DNA from: Actinomycetospora sp.
Lineage (GTDB): Bacteria > Actinomycetota > Actinomycetes > Mycobacteriales > Pseudonocardiaceae
Assembly (NCBI GenBank): GCA_025925615.1
Contig: JAICLN010000088.1
Coordinates: forward strand, 1-11,654
Direction: 5' to 3'
DNA length: 11,654 nucleotides
Shown: one piece after another, positions 1 to 4,748 of the stretch
Numbering within the stretch: the first letter of the stretch is position 1
How the letters are laid out: every line of letters starts with the position of its first letter
The notes under the pieces: generated by a model
What the model was told of the DNA's origin: nothing
Databases searched by the model: none
Seen by the model: only the letters and a program-made list of their open reading frames with translations
Position numbers and translations under genes: made by a program

Positions 1-366
1 CAGGCCGCGATCAACGCCGTGCACACCGACGCCGCGACCGCCGCCGACACCGACTGGCGCCAGATCCTCGCCCTCTACGATCAGCTGGCCGTCCTGGACC
101 CGGGCCCCGTCGTCGCGCTCCACCGCGCGGTGGCGCTGGCCGAGGTCGACGGACCGGTGGCCGCCCTCGCCGTCGTCGACGGTCTCGACCTGCCCCACCA
201 CCACCTGCGCGACGCGGTCCGGGCCGACCTGCTGACCCGGCTCGACCGGCCGGACGCGGCGCGCGCGGCGCTGGACGCTGCCCTGGCGAAGACGGTCAAC
301 CCGGGCGAGCAGGCCCTGCTCGCCCGCCGCCTCGCCGCGCTCGCACCACGCGCGGCGGACGGCTGA
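1..366 (+). CDS. ECF sigma factor, C-terminal part (ECF42/DUF6596-like), 5' truncated by window edge
   Basis: The frame is open from base 1 and ends at TGA 364-366, leaving 121 residues of a larger protein. They read as the helical, TPR-like C-terminal extension that ECF42-type sigma factors carry after the sigma2 and sigma4 domains. The recognisable run is QAAINAVHTDAATAADTDW, then LYDQLAVLDPGPVV.LHRAVALAEVDGPVAAL, the arginine/alanine-rich VRADLLTRLDRPDAARAALDAAL and the final EQALLARRLAAL. The DNA-binding sigma domains lie outside the window, so promoter specificity cannot be judged. In this family the extension is known to matter for sigma activity, and the genes usually sit beside a DGPF/YCII-type protein gene, which would be to the left. 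It converges on the methyltransferase at 418-1266. Family placement is from remembered sequence similarity. Confidence 0.8.
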   Translation, partial: QAAINAVHTDAATAADTDWRQILALYDQLAVLDPGPVVALHRAVALAEVDGPVAALAVVDGLDLPHHHLRDAVRADLLTRLDRPDAARAALDAALAKTVNPGEQALLARRLAALAPRAADG

Positions 367-367
367 C

Positions 368-392
368 CCCAGTGCGACGAAGGAGCACTGGG
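368..392. terminator. Hairpin between convergent genes, candidate bidirectional terminator
   Basis: CCCAGTGC (368-375) and GCACTGGG (385-392) form a perfect 8-bp stem with a 9-nt loop. The hairpin starts one base after the stop codon of the sigma factor and lies 25 bp from the stop of the opposing methyltransferase. There is no T-tract on either side, so the termination role is inferred from position and stem. Confidence 0.5.
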
Positions 393-417
393 AGCAGCGT
401 CAGCCCGGCGCGAGAAG

Positions 418-1266
418 TCAGCGCTTCCTGGCCACCATCCCGAGCGCACAGCGCTGCGCCGCGGCGACCGGGCGCAGCTGCGGACCGTCCGGCCACCACC
501 GCGAGAGCTGGACCAGGCCGGGGTCCACCAGCTCGAGCTGCGGCGGGATCATCGCCTCGATCTGGGCGCGGGTGCGGAAGAGGCCGGTGCCCATCGGGCT
601 GTTGACCATGACGTGCTCGATGCGCCGGGCGACCTCGCTGTCGGCGTCCTCGGGGTCGAGGAAGTGCGTCATGGCGACGTAGGAGCCGGAGGGCAGCGCG
701 TCGACGTACTCCGCCACGATCTCGGCCGGCGTCGGGGTGCCGTCGTAGTGGTGCAGGACGCCGAGCAGGAACAGCGCGATCGGCGAGGAGAAGTCGAGGA
801 ACGAGCGCACGGTCGGGTCCTCGACCACCGCGCTCGGGGTGAAGATGTCCGCCGCCACGAACAACGTCTGCTCGTCCTCCTCGAGCAGCGCGCGCCCGTG
901 GGCGATGACGGACGGGTCGTTGTCGACGTAGACGACCTTCGAGGTCGACGCGAGACGCTGCGCGACCTGGTGGGTGTTCTCGGCCGTCGGCAGCCCGGAG
1001 CCGCAGTCCAGGTACTGCACGACGTCGGTCTGGGTCGCGATGAAGCGGGTGGCGCGGATGAGGAAGGCGCGATGGTCGAGCGCCAGCTGCCGCACCTCGG
1101 GCACGAGCGACTGCATGCGCTCGAACACCTCGCGGTCGACCGCGTAGTTGTCCTTGCCGCCGAGCGTGGCGTTGTAGACCCGCGCGATGCTCGCCTTGTC
1201 CCGGCCGACCCGGACCGGGCCGGGGGCGTCGGTGGTCGACTGCGCCGACCGGGCCGTGCCTGCCAT
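418..1266 (-). CDS. SAM-dependent methyltransferase, SAV2177/DUF574 family (S-adenosyl methyltransferase, PF04672)
   Basis: A 282-residue protein of the actinomycete S-adenosyl methyltransferase family, whose substrates are largely unknown. The family signature is at residues 28-46: ARVYNATLGGKDNYAVDRE. The SAM-binding glycine motif LDCGSGLPT is at 86-94, the acidic ribose-binding strand VVYVDNDPS at 111-119 with Asp115, an AADIF motif at 138-142, and LLGVLHH at 167-173. The ATG at 1266 was chosen because homologues begin shortly before this signature and because AGGTGAGGG precedes it by five bases. The reading frame stays open to 2394, but that extension is antisense to the next gene and has no such features. 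It is divergent from the XRE regulator at 1474 and shares its upstream region. Genes of this family often sit beside XRE/DUF397 modules in actinomycetes, so it may belong functionally with them. The substrate is unknown; small molecule or protein cannot be told apart. Confidence 0.9.
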   Translation of the reverse strand: MAGTARSAQSTTDAPGPVRVGRDKASIARVYNATLGGKDNYAVDREVFERMQSLVPEVRQLALDHRAFLIRATRFIATQTDVVQYLDCGSGLPTAENTHQVAQRLASTSKVVYVDNDPSVIAHGRALLEEDEQTLFVAADIFTPSAVVEDPTVRSFLDFSSPIALFLLGVLHHYDGTPTPAEIVAEYVDALPSGSYVAMTHFLDPEDADSEVARRIEHVMVNSPMGTGLFRTRAQIEAMIPPQLELVDPGLVQLSRWWPDGPQLRPVAAAQRCALGMVARKR

Positions 1267-1473
1267 GCGTTCCCTCACCTGCTCGTCGCAACGGGGCCGG
1301 TCGGCGTCGCGCAGCGCGACGACGGCCTCGACGGGCACCGTAGGCGTGCGACCTCGGCGAGGACGACCAGGGTCGAAGCGTACGAGAATCCGTCGACGAC
1401 CTGTAGTCTCCCCGTTCCGGGCCGTGACCGTGGGCCCGCGACGGCCCACCCCGAGGGCGACCGGAGGACACCC
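1267..1473. promoter_or_regulatory. Divergent promoter region between methyltransferase and XRE regulator
   Basis: This 207-bp spacer must hold the promoters of both flanking genes. On the plus strand TAGTCT at 1404-1409 fits the actinobacterial TANNNT -10 pattern, but no convincing TTGACA-type -35 stands 16-18 bp before it. On the minus strand TACGCT (complement of about 1376-1381) is the best -10-like hexamer, also without a clear -35. Two short inverted repeats are visible: CCTCG-G-CGAGG at 1352-1362, and CGGGCC...GGCCCG at 1418-1438, which would lie in the leader of the plus-strand gene. GGAGG at 1463-1467 is the Shine-Dalgarno of the XRE gene. An XRE regulator of this kind may bind here, but no operator can be singled out. 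Confidence 0.35.
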
Positions 1474-2370
1474 GTGGCCAGCGAGCAGGATCCCGACGCC
1501 CAGGACACCCCGGCGCCGGACGACCCCGGGCCCACCGCGCGGCGGATCATGGTCGGCGCCCAGCTGCGGCGTCTCCGCGAGAACGCGGACATCACGCGCT
1601 CGGCGGCCGGCTACCACATCCGCGGCAGCGAGTCGAAGATCAGCCGGATGGAGTCCGGCAAGGTCGGCTTCAAACCGCGCGACGTCGAGGACCTCCTCAC
1701 CCTCTACGGCGAGGACGACCCCGGGCGGCGCGAGAGCCTGCTCGAGATCGCCCGACGCAGCAACGAGCCCGGCTGGTGGCAGCGCTCCGGCGAGGCCGTC
1801 CCGGAGTGGTTCTCCGAGTTCGTCGGCCTCGAGCCCGCCGCCGTCCGGATCCAGACCTACGAGCTGCTCTTCGTGCCCGGCCTGCTCCAGACCGAGGATT
1901 ACACCCGCGCGATCGTCACGCGCGGCCACCCCGAGAGCAGGGACGCGACGACCGAGGAGCGGGTCCGGGTCCGGAAGGCCCGGCAGCGCCTCCTCGACCG
2001 GCCGGACGCACCCCGGCTCTGGGCGGTCATCGACGAGTCCGTGCTCCACCGCCCGATCGGCGGGTACGAGGTGCTCGCCGCCCAGATCGACCACCTCGCC
2101 GAGATGTCGCGGCGCCCGAACATCACCGTGCAGGTCGTGCCCAACGCGCTCTCCGGGTACGGCGGCGAGGCGGCGTTCACGATGCTGCGCTTCGCCGAGC
2201 CGGACGTCCCGGACGTCACCTACATCGAGGGCCTCACCGGCGCGCTCTACCTGGACCGGCGCGCGGAGGTCGAGGAGTACACGCGCGTCATGGACGAGCT
2301 CACCATCGACGCCTACAGCCCCGACGAGACGCGGGCCCTGCTGAGCAAGCTCCGTCCCGGGACGGCCTGA
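1474..2370 (+). CDS. XRE-family regulator with DUF5753 domain (WhiJ/Scr1-like)
   Basis: A 298-residue DNA-binding regulator. After a short acidic, proline-rich tail (1-20), residues about 24-80 form an XRE helix-turn-helix: QLRRLRENADITRSAAGYHI followed by SKISRMESGKVGFKPRDVEDLLTLYG. Residues about 100-290 match the DUF5753 ligand- or partner-binding domain, with GWWQ at 100-103, the hallmark YELLFVPGLLQTEDYTRA at 129-146, VIDESVLHR near 185-193, ITVQVVP near 217-223 and the C-terminal YIEG...LYLD stretch. The GTG at 1474 has GGAGG six bases upstream. The frame is open to 613, but that part is antisense to the methyltransferase. DUF5753 regulators are paired with DUF397 proteins in streptomycetes, as in WhiJ-type developmental loci and Scr1/Scr2 toxin-antitoxin-like pairs; here a DUF397 gene follows after a 117-bp gap. 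Its target and ligand are unknown. Family assignment is secure, role inferred. Confidence 0.93.
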   Translation: MASEQDPDAQDTPAPDDPGPTARRIMVGAQLRRLRENADITRSAAGYHIRGSESKISRMESGKVGFKPRDVEDLLTLYGEDDPGRRESLLEIARRSNEPGWWQRSGEAVPEWFSEFVGLEPAAVRIQTYELLFVPGLLQTEDYTRAIVTRGHPESRDATTEERVRVRKARQRLLDRPDAPRLWAVIDESVLHRPIGGYEVLAAQIDHLAEMSRRPNITVQVVPNALSGYGGEAAFTMLRFAEPDVPDVTYIEGLTGALYLDRRAEVEEYTRVMDELTIDAYSPDETRALLSKLRPGTA

Positions 2371-2434
2371 CGCCCGGCGGCACCGCACGGACACGCTCGG
2401 TCCGCCTGCACATGCAGATGCGACGGGCCGGTGT

Positions 2435-2440
2435 TACCGT
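2435..2440 (+). promoter_or_regulatory. Candidate -10 element for the DUF397 gene
   Basis: TACCGT fits TANNNT and lies 47 bp before the ATG at 2488, in a 117-bp gap after the XRE gene. There is no good -35 upstream, so this is a weak call. The gap suggests the DUF397 gene may have its own promoter, perhaps controlled by the XRE protein. Confidence 0.25.
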
Positions 2441-2487
2441 CGACCGCACGGCAAGCGGCACGTGCGAGCGAACGGGGATTTCGACCC

Positions 2488-2715
2488 ATGCACACTTCGG
2501 CATCGCGGTTGGTCGGCGCGGACTGGCGGAAGAGCCGCTACAGCGGGAAGCTCGGCAACTGCGTCGAGCTCGCGGCCACGGGCGGCGCGCAGGTGGCGGT
2601 CCGCAACTCCCGGTTCCCCGACGAGCCCGCGCTGCTGCTGACCCGCTCGGAGCTGGGGAGCCTGCTCGCCGAGGTCAAGGCCGGCCGGTTCGACGACCTC
2701 CTCGAGGGCGCGTGA
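2488..2715 (+). CDS. DUF397 domain protein
   Basis: A 75-residue protein made almost wholly of a DUF397 domain. The family hallmark WRKSRYSGKLGNCVELA is at residues 13-29, followed by VAVRNSRFPDEPALLLT (36-52) and the C-terminal SELGSLLAEVKAGRFDDL. DUF397 proteins are small actinomycete partners of XRE-DUF5753 regulators. Genetic work on WhiJ-type and Scr loci suggests that they modulate or oppose the regulator, but their biochemistry is not settled. The ATG at 2488 puts the hallmark at the usual distance from the N-terminus; GGGGA lies nine bases upstream, a weak site. A GTG at 2431 in the same frame would add 19 residues unlike the family. Its stop codon overlaps the start of the next gene (TGATG), indicating coupled translation. 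Confidence 0.9.
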   Translation: MHTSASRLVGADWRKSRYSGKLGNCVELAATGGAQVAVRNSRFPDEPALLLTRSELGSLLAEVKAGRFDDLLEGA

Positions 2716-2966
2716 TGTCTGCTGTCCCGCTGGGCGTGCGGGCGCATTGGCTCACGTGCGCGCTCGACGGGCGTGACCACGCCGTCGTCGACCACGACCC
2801 GGTCTCCGGGGCGCACCTGTCCGCGTGCGCCAGGACCGTGTGGGCGTCCTCGCTCGCCAGCCCGCCCGCCGCGCGCTGCACCGACTGCCGTGACGCCGTC
2901 GGCGACACCGACGACGACCGCCCGACGGGCCGGCTCGGGCGCTGGCTCGGTCGCGGCGCGGCCTGA
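2715..2966 (+). CDS. Conserved small Cys/His-bearing protein coupled to DUF397
   Basis: An 83-residue protein whose ATG (2715-2717) shares bases with the TGA of the DUF397 gene, so the two are very probably translated together. No named domain is recognised. The N-terminal AHWLTCALDGRDHAVVD (10-26) resembles small hypothetical proteins of Pseudonocardiaceae as remembered. Cys15, Cys38 and the pair C55-x2-C58, with His11, His22, His27 and His34, could make a zinc site. The C-terminus is Asp-rich and then Arg/Gly-rich (residues 64-83). There is no signal peptide or membrane segment. The overlap argues for a gene in the same module as the regulator and DUF397, perhaps a third component. The alternative is a chance ORF, but the coupling and the ordered cysteine spacing make that less likely. 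Confidence 0.7.
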   Translation: MSAVPLGVRAHWLTCALDGRDHAVVDHDPVSGAHLSACARTVWASSLASPPAARCTDCRDAVGDTDDDRPTGRLGRWLGRGAA

Positions 2967-3057
2967 GGAGTCCGGGGCTCGAGCTCCCCGCGCGCCCTCG
3001 CCCGGTCGCACCCGGTGCTGTGCCGGCATCGAGGGCCCCTTGCGCGCCGTCCAGGTG

Positions 3058-3092
3058 CCGACGGCGCACTCCGGTTCACCCGGCGCCGTCGG
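3058..3092. terminator. Perfect 10-bp inverted repeat between convergent operons, candidate bidirectional terminator
   Basis: CCGACGGCGC (3058-3067) and GCGCCGTCGG (3083-3092) pair perfectly around a 15-nt loop, with a possible G:U pair outside. It lies in the 173-bp gap between the stop codons of the plus-strand DUF397 module (2966) and the minus-strand methyltransferase (3140). No T-tract follows in either direction. Nothing else clear is seen in this gap. Confidence 0.5.
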
Positions 3093-3139
3093 TTCGGTCC
3101 GGAACCTGACCCGGTCCCCCCTTCGGTCCGCCCCCGGTG

Positions 3140-3994
3140 TCAGGTCGTGGCCAGCAGGAACTCCTCGGCGGCCGTCACGGACAGGCCGTCGGCGCGGTGG
3201 TCGAAGTACCGGGCGTTCACCTCGGCGGCGCCGAGGACGCGGGCCGCCCGGCACCCGGCGGACCGGGCGAGGGCGACGATCTCGTCGGGGGCGAAGAAGC
3301 TCAGGAACGGCGTCCCGGCGGCCGCGGCGCCGGCGGCGGAGAGGTCCCGGAAGTGGCGTTCTCCGGGGCTCAGGAGCTCCGAGGGCGGCTGGAAGGTCAT
3401 CGCGACGGTGGACCCCGGGGCGAGAGTGGCCAACGACGCCAGGGTCGCGGTGTTCGCCTCCCGGGTGAGGTACATGCTCACGCCGGTCGAGGACACGACG
3501 GCGGGACGCCCGACGTCGAGACCCGCCGCAACGAGGCCGTCCCACCAGGAGCTGTCCGACTCGAAGTCCGTCGGCACGAACCGCAGACCGGGCGGCGTCG
3601 GGAGCTCGAGGTCGGCGATGCGGCGCTGCTTCCACGCCGACGTGCCGGGCTGGTCGACCTCGAAGACGTGGTGGTGCGGGTCGAGGTCGGGGTGGCGCAG
3701 CGCGAAGGTGTCGAGGCCTGCGCCGAGGACGACGTACTGGTCGACGCCGGCATCGAAGGCCTCCTCGACGAGGTCGTCGACGACGCGGGCCCGGGCGACC
3801 ATCCCGGCACGGGCGCCCCGGGTGGTGTCGAGGTCCATGTCCGGGCGGTCGCGCCACGCCGGGTCGGGGTCGGCGAGCCGGAGCCCGAGCGAGTCGTCGA
3901 GGACCGGGGGCGCCGCGTCGACCTCGAGGTGGCGGGCCCGCCAGAGGGCGACGCGGACCGCGGTGTGGTCCGGGTCGGTCACGGCGCCGATCAC
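3140..3994 (-). CDS. Class I SAM-dependent methyltransferase, TIGR00027/leucine carboxyl methyltransferase-like
   Basis: A 284-residue methyltransferase of the LCM/TIGR00027 type that is widespread in mycobacteria and related genera. The SAM-binding motif VLGAGLDTFALR is at residues 89-100, the acidic strand motif FEVDQP at 111-116, and the conserved SSTGVSMYLT segment at 168-177. Earlier, RARVVDDLV...YVVLG matches the usual lead-in. The GTG at 3994 was chosen because it shares four bases (GTGA) with the stop of the VOC gene, giving translational coupling; a GTG at 3982 in frame is a possible alternative. Members of the family act on small molecules or on polyketide carboxylates, but most are uncharacterised and the substrate here is not evident. 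It is the last gene of the RHH-VOC-methyltransferase operon, so it may modify or detoxify the same compound as the VOC protein. Confidence 0.88.
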   Translation of the reverse strand: MIGAVTDPDHTAVRVALWRARHLEVDAAPPVLDDSLGLRLADPDPAWRDRPDMDLDTTRGARAGMVARARVVDDLVEEAFDAGVDQYVVLGAGLDTFALRHPDLDPHHHVFEVDQPGTSAWKQRRIADLELPTPPGLRFVPTDFESDSSWWDGLVAAGLDVGRPAVVSSTGVSMYLTREANTATLASLATLAPGSTVAMTFQPPSELLSPGERHFRDLSAAGAAAAGTPFLSFFAPDEIVALARSAGCRAARVLGAAEVNARYFDHRADGLSVTAAEEFLLATT

Positions 3995-4338
3995 GACGCG
4001 ACCGGGCCCTGGATCGTCCACGTCCGCCCGTCGGGATCGCGGACGACCATCTCGCGGGTGCCGTAGTGGGTGTCCTCGAACGCTTGCACCACGTCCAGGG
4101 CGGGGTCGGGCCGGTAGGCCTCGGCGTCGGGGATTCGGAGGACGAGCTGCGCGCCGGTGGGCTGGTCGTCCGGGACCTCGGCGACGAAGACCGTCGGGCC
4201 GTCGCCGGCGCGGAACTGGCCCGAGTGGTGGTCGGTCTCGAAGTCGAGCTCGAAGCCGAGCTGGGTGAAGAACCACGCGGCCCGTCCCCAGTTGTGGGTC
4301 TCCAGGAACACCGCGGCGATCCCGTCGACAGCGGTCAT
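3991..4338 (-). CDS. VOC-family protein (glyoxalase/bleomycin resistance/dioxygenase fold)
   Basis: A 115-residue single-domain protein of the vicinal oxygen chelate superfamily. It shows the two beta-alpha-beta-beta-beta repeats: [24 protein letters not shown] at the start (6-29), then [15 protein letters not shown], and in the second half [13 protein letters not shown] followed by [19 protein letters not shown] (92-110). The final DPDG.TW.I is the classic C-terminal VOC strand; Glu96 is at the usual metal-ligand place. The family covers metal-dependent lyases, isomerases and dioxygenases as well as antibiotic-binding proteins, so the reaction cannot be named. The ATG at 4338 has GGGAGGGA five bases upstream and overlaps the stop of the RHH gene (ATGA). 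Overlap at the other end (GTGA) links it to the methyltransferase. Confidence 0.88.
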   Translation of the reverse strand: MTAVDGIAAVFLETHNWGRAAWFFTQLGFELDFETDHHSGQFRAGDGPTVFVAEVPDDQPTGAQLVLRIPDAEAYRPDPALDVVQAFEDTHYGTREMVVRDPDGRTWTIQGPVAS

Positions 4339-4502
4339 GACGATCCCTCCCGGTCGTCGGGCGGGCCCTGGGCGAGGTGGGCGCGCAGGGCTTCCGCGAC
4401 CAGCGCGGAGAGCGACTGCTCGGTCTCGAGGGCCCGGAACTTGACCTGCTTGATCAGCTCGACCGGCAGGTAGACGTTGAACTGCTTGACCTCGTCGGCC
4501 AC
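4335..4502 (-). CDS. Ribbon-helix-helix (CopG-like) DNA-binding protein
   Basis: A 55-residue protein. Residues 6-13 (KQFNVYLP) form the expected beta-ribbon with polar DNA-facing side chains, followed by helix A ([15 protein letters not shown]) and helix B after the turn [15 protein letters not shown]. This is the full CopG/Arc fold, which binds DNA as dimers and often represses its own operon. The GTG at 4502 has no Shine-Dalgarno before it; six bases upstream ends TAGCAT, so the transcript may be leaderless. The TGA overlaps the start of the VOC gene (ATGA). Three CTAGC units directly upstream are the likely operator. In some operons such proteins are antitoxins, but no toxin of a known family is encoded next to it; the partner here is a VOC protein. 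Confidence 0.85.
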   Translation of the reverse strand: MADEVKQFNVYLPVELIKQVKFRALETEQSLSALVAEALRAHLAQGPPDDREGSS

Positions 4503-4523
4503 GCTAGGATGCTAGCAAGCTAG
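4503..4523 (-). repeat. Three 8-bp-spaced CTAGC repeats, candidate RHH operator
   Basis: On the plus strand GCTAG occurs at 4503-4507, 4511-4515 and 4519-4523, exactly one copy every 8 bp. Adjacent copies also make an inverted arrangement (CTAGC-TT-GCTAG on the minus strand). RHH repressors such as CopG, omega and ParD are known to bind arrays of short repeats of about this spacing. The array abuts the GTG of the RHH gene and contains its -10-like hexamer, so binding would block transcription. Autoregulation is an inference. Confidence 0.6.
4509..4514 (-). promoter_or_regulatory. Candidate -10 element of a leaderless RHH-VOC-methyltransferase transcript
   Basis: The minus strand reads TAGCAT, matching TANNNT, and ends six bases before the GTG at 4502, so transcription would start at or next to the start codon. 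Leaderless mRNAs are common in Actinobacteria. The -35 region (TGGCCG with a 17-bp spacer) is poor. Overlap with the CTAGC array fits repression by the encoded protein. Confidence 0.4.
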
Positions 4524-4588
4524 GTCGATGCCGGCCAGAGGAAGGCCAGCGGTGGCCCCCTATCAGCGTGCTCAGTCGAATGCTGACA

Positions 4589-4600
4589 CCTGACGTCAGG
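4589..4600. promoter_or_regulatory. Perfect 12-bp palindrome, possible regulator binding site
   Basis: CCTGACGTCAGG is identical on both strands and lies in the spacer between the lipid operon and the RHH operon, about 87 bp before the RHH start. It could be a site for a dimeric regulator or simply a hairpin. Confidence 0.3.
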
Positions 4601-4654
4601 AAGGGTTCATCGTGACGCGACCCGGCCCGGGCTGTTGGCGGACGTTCAACAGCG

Positions 4655-4678
4655 GCCCCGAACGACGACGGGGCTTTT
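4655..4678 (+). terminator. Intrinsic terminator-like hairpin on the plus strand
   Basis: GCCCCG (4655-4660) pairs with CGGGGC (4669-4674) around the loop AACGACGA and is followed at once by TTTT (4675-4678). Orientation of the T-tract points to plus-strand transcription. No plus-strand gene precedes it within more than 1.5 kb, so it either ends an unannotated RNA or stops antisense transcription into the lipid operon. Confidence 0.5.
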
Positions 4679-4748
4679 CTGCCACTGGATCTGCAAGCGA
4701 TGCAACGAGCACGCCGATAGGGACGCTTCGCTGGCATCGACCGAGCGA

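Larger units (their letters stand above)
4561..4680 (+). ncRNA. Gene-free spacer with consecutive stem-loops ending in a terminator; possible small RNA
   Basis: The stretch 4503-4748 holds no convincing gene. Within it, on the plus strand, follow one another: TCAGC...GCTGA (4563-4567 and 4582-4586), the 12-bp palindrome CCTGACGTCAGG (4589-4600), GCTGTTG...CAACAGC (4631-4637 and 4647-4653, 9-nt loop) and a GC stem with a T-tract (4655-4678). Such a row ending in an intrinsic terminator would suit a small RNA or orphan leader. No clear plus-strand promoter was found and no known RNA family was recognised, so the call is speculative. Confidence 0.2.

Noticed and set aside
613..1473. Upstream extension of the XRE frame
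   Set aside because: Antisense to the methyltransferase and of biased composition; GTG 1474 has GGAGG at correct spacing.
1267..2394. Upstream extension of the DUF574 methyltransferase frame to 658 residues
   Set aside because: It is antisense to the well-supported XRE gene; the methyltransferase has a good ribosome site and family-like N-terminus at 1266.
4335..4502. RHH gene as antitoxin of a toxin-antitoxin pair
   Set aside because: The coupled partner is a VOC-fold protein, not a RelE, MazF, PIN or other known toxin; kept as a regulator call.
4681..4748. Possible tRNA or attachment-site remnant after the T-tract
   Set aside because: Short complementary runs (CGATGC/GCATCG) occur, but no cloverleaf, no anticodon arm and no duplicated segment could be built.
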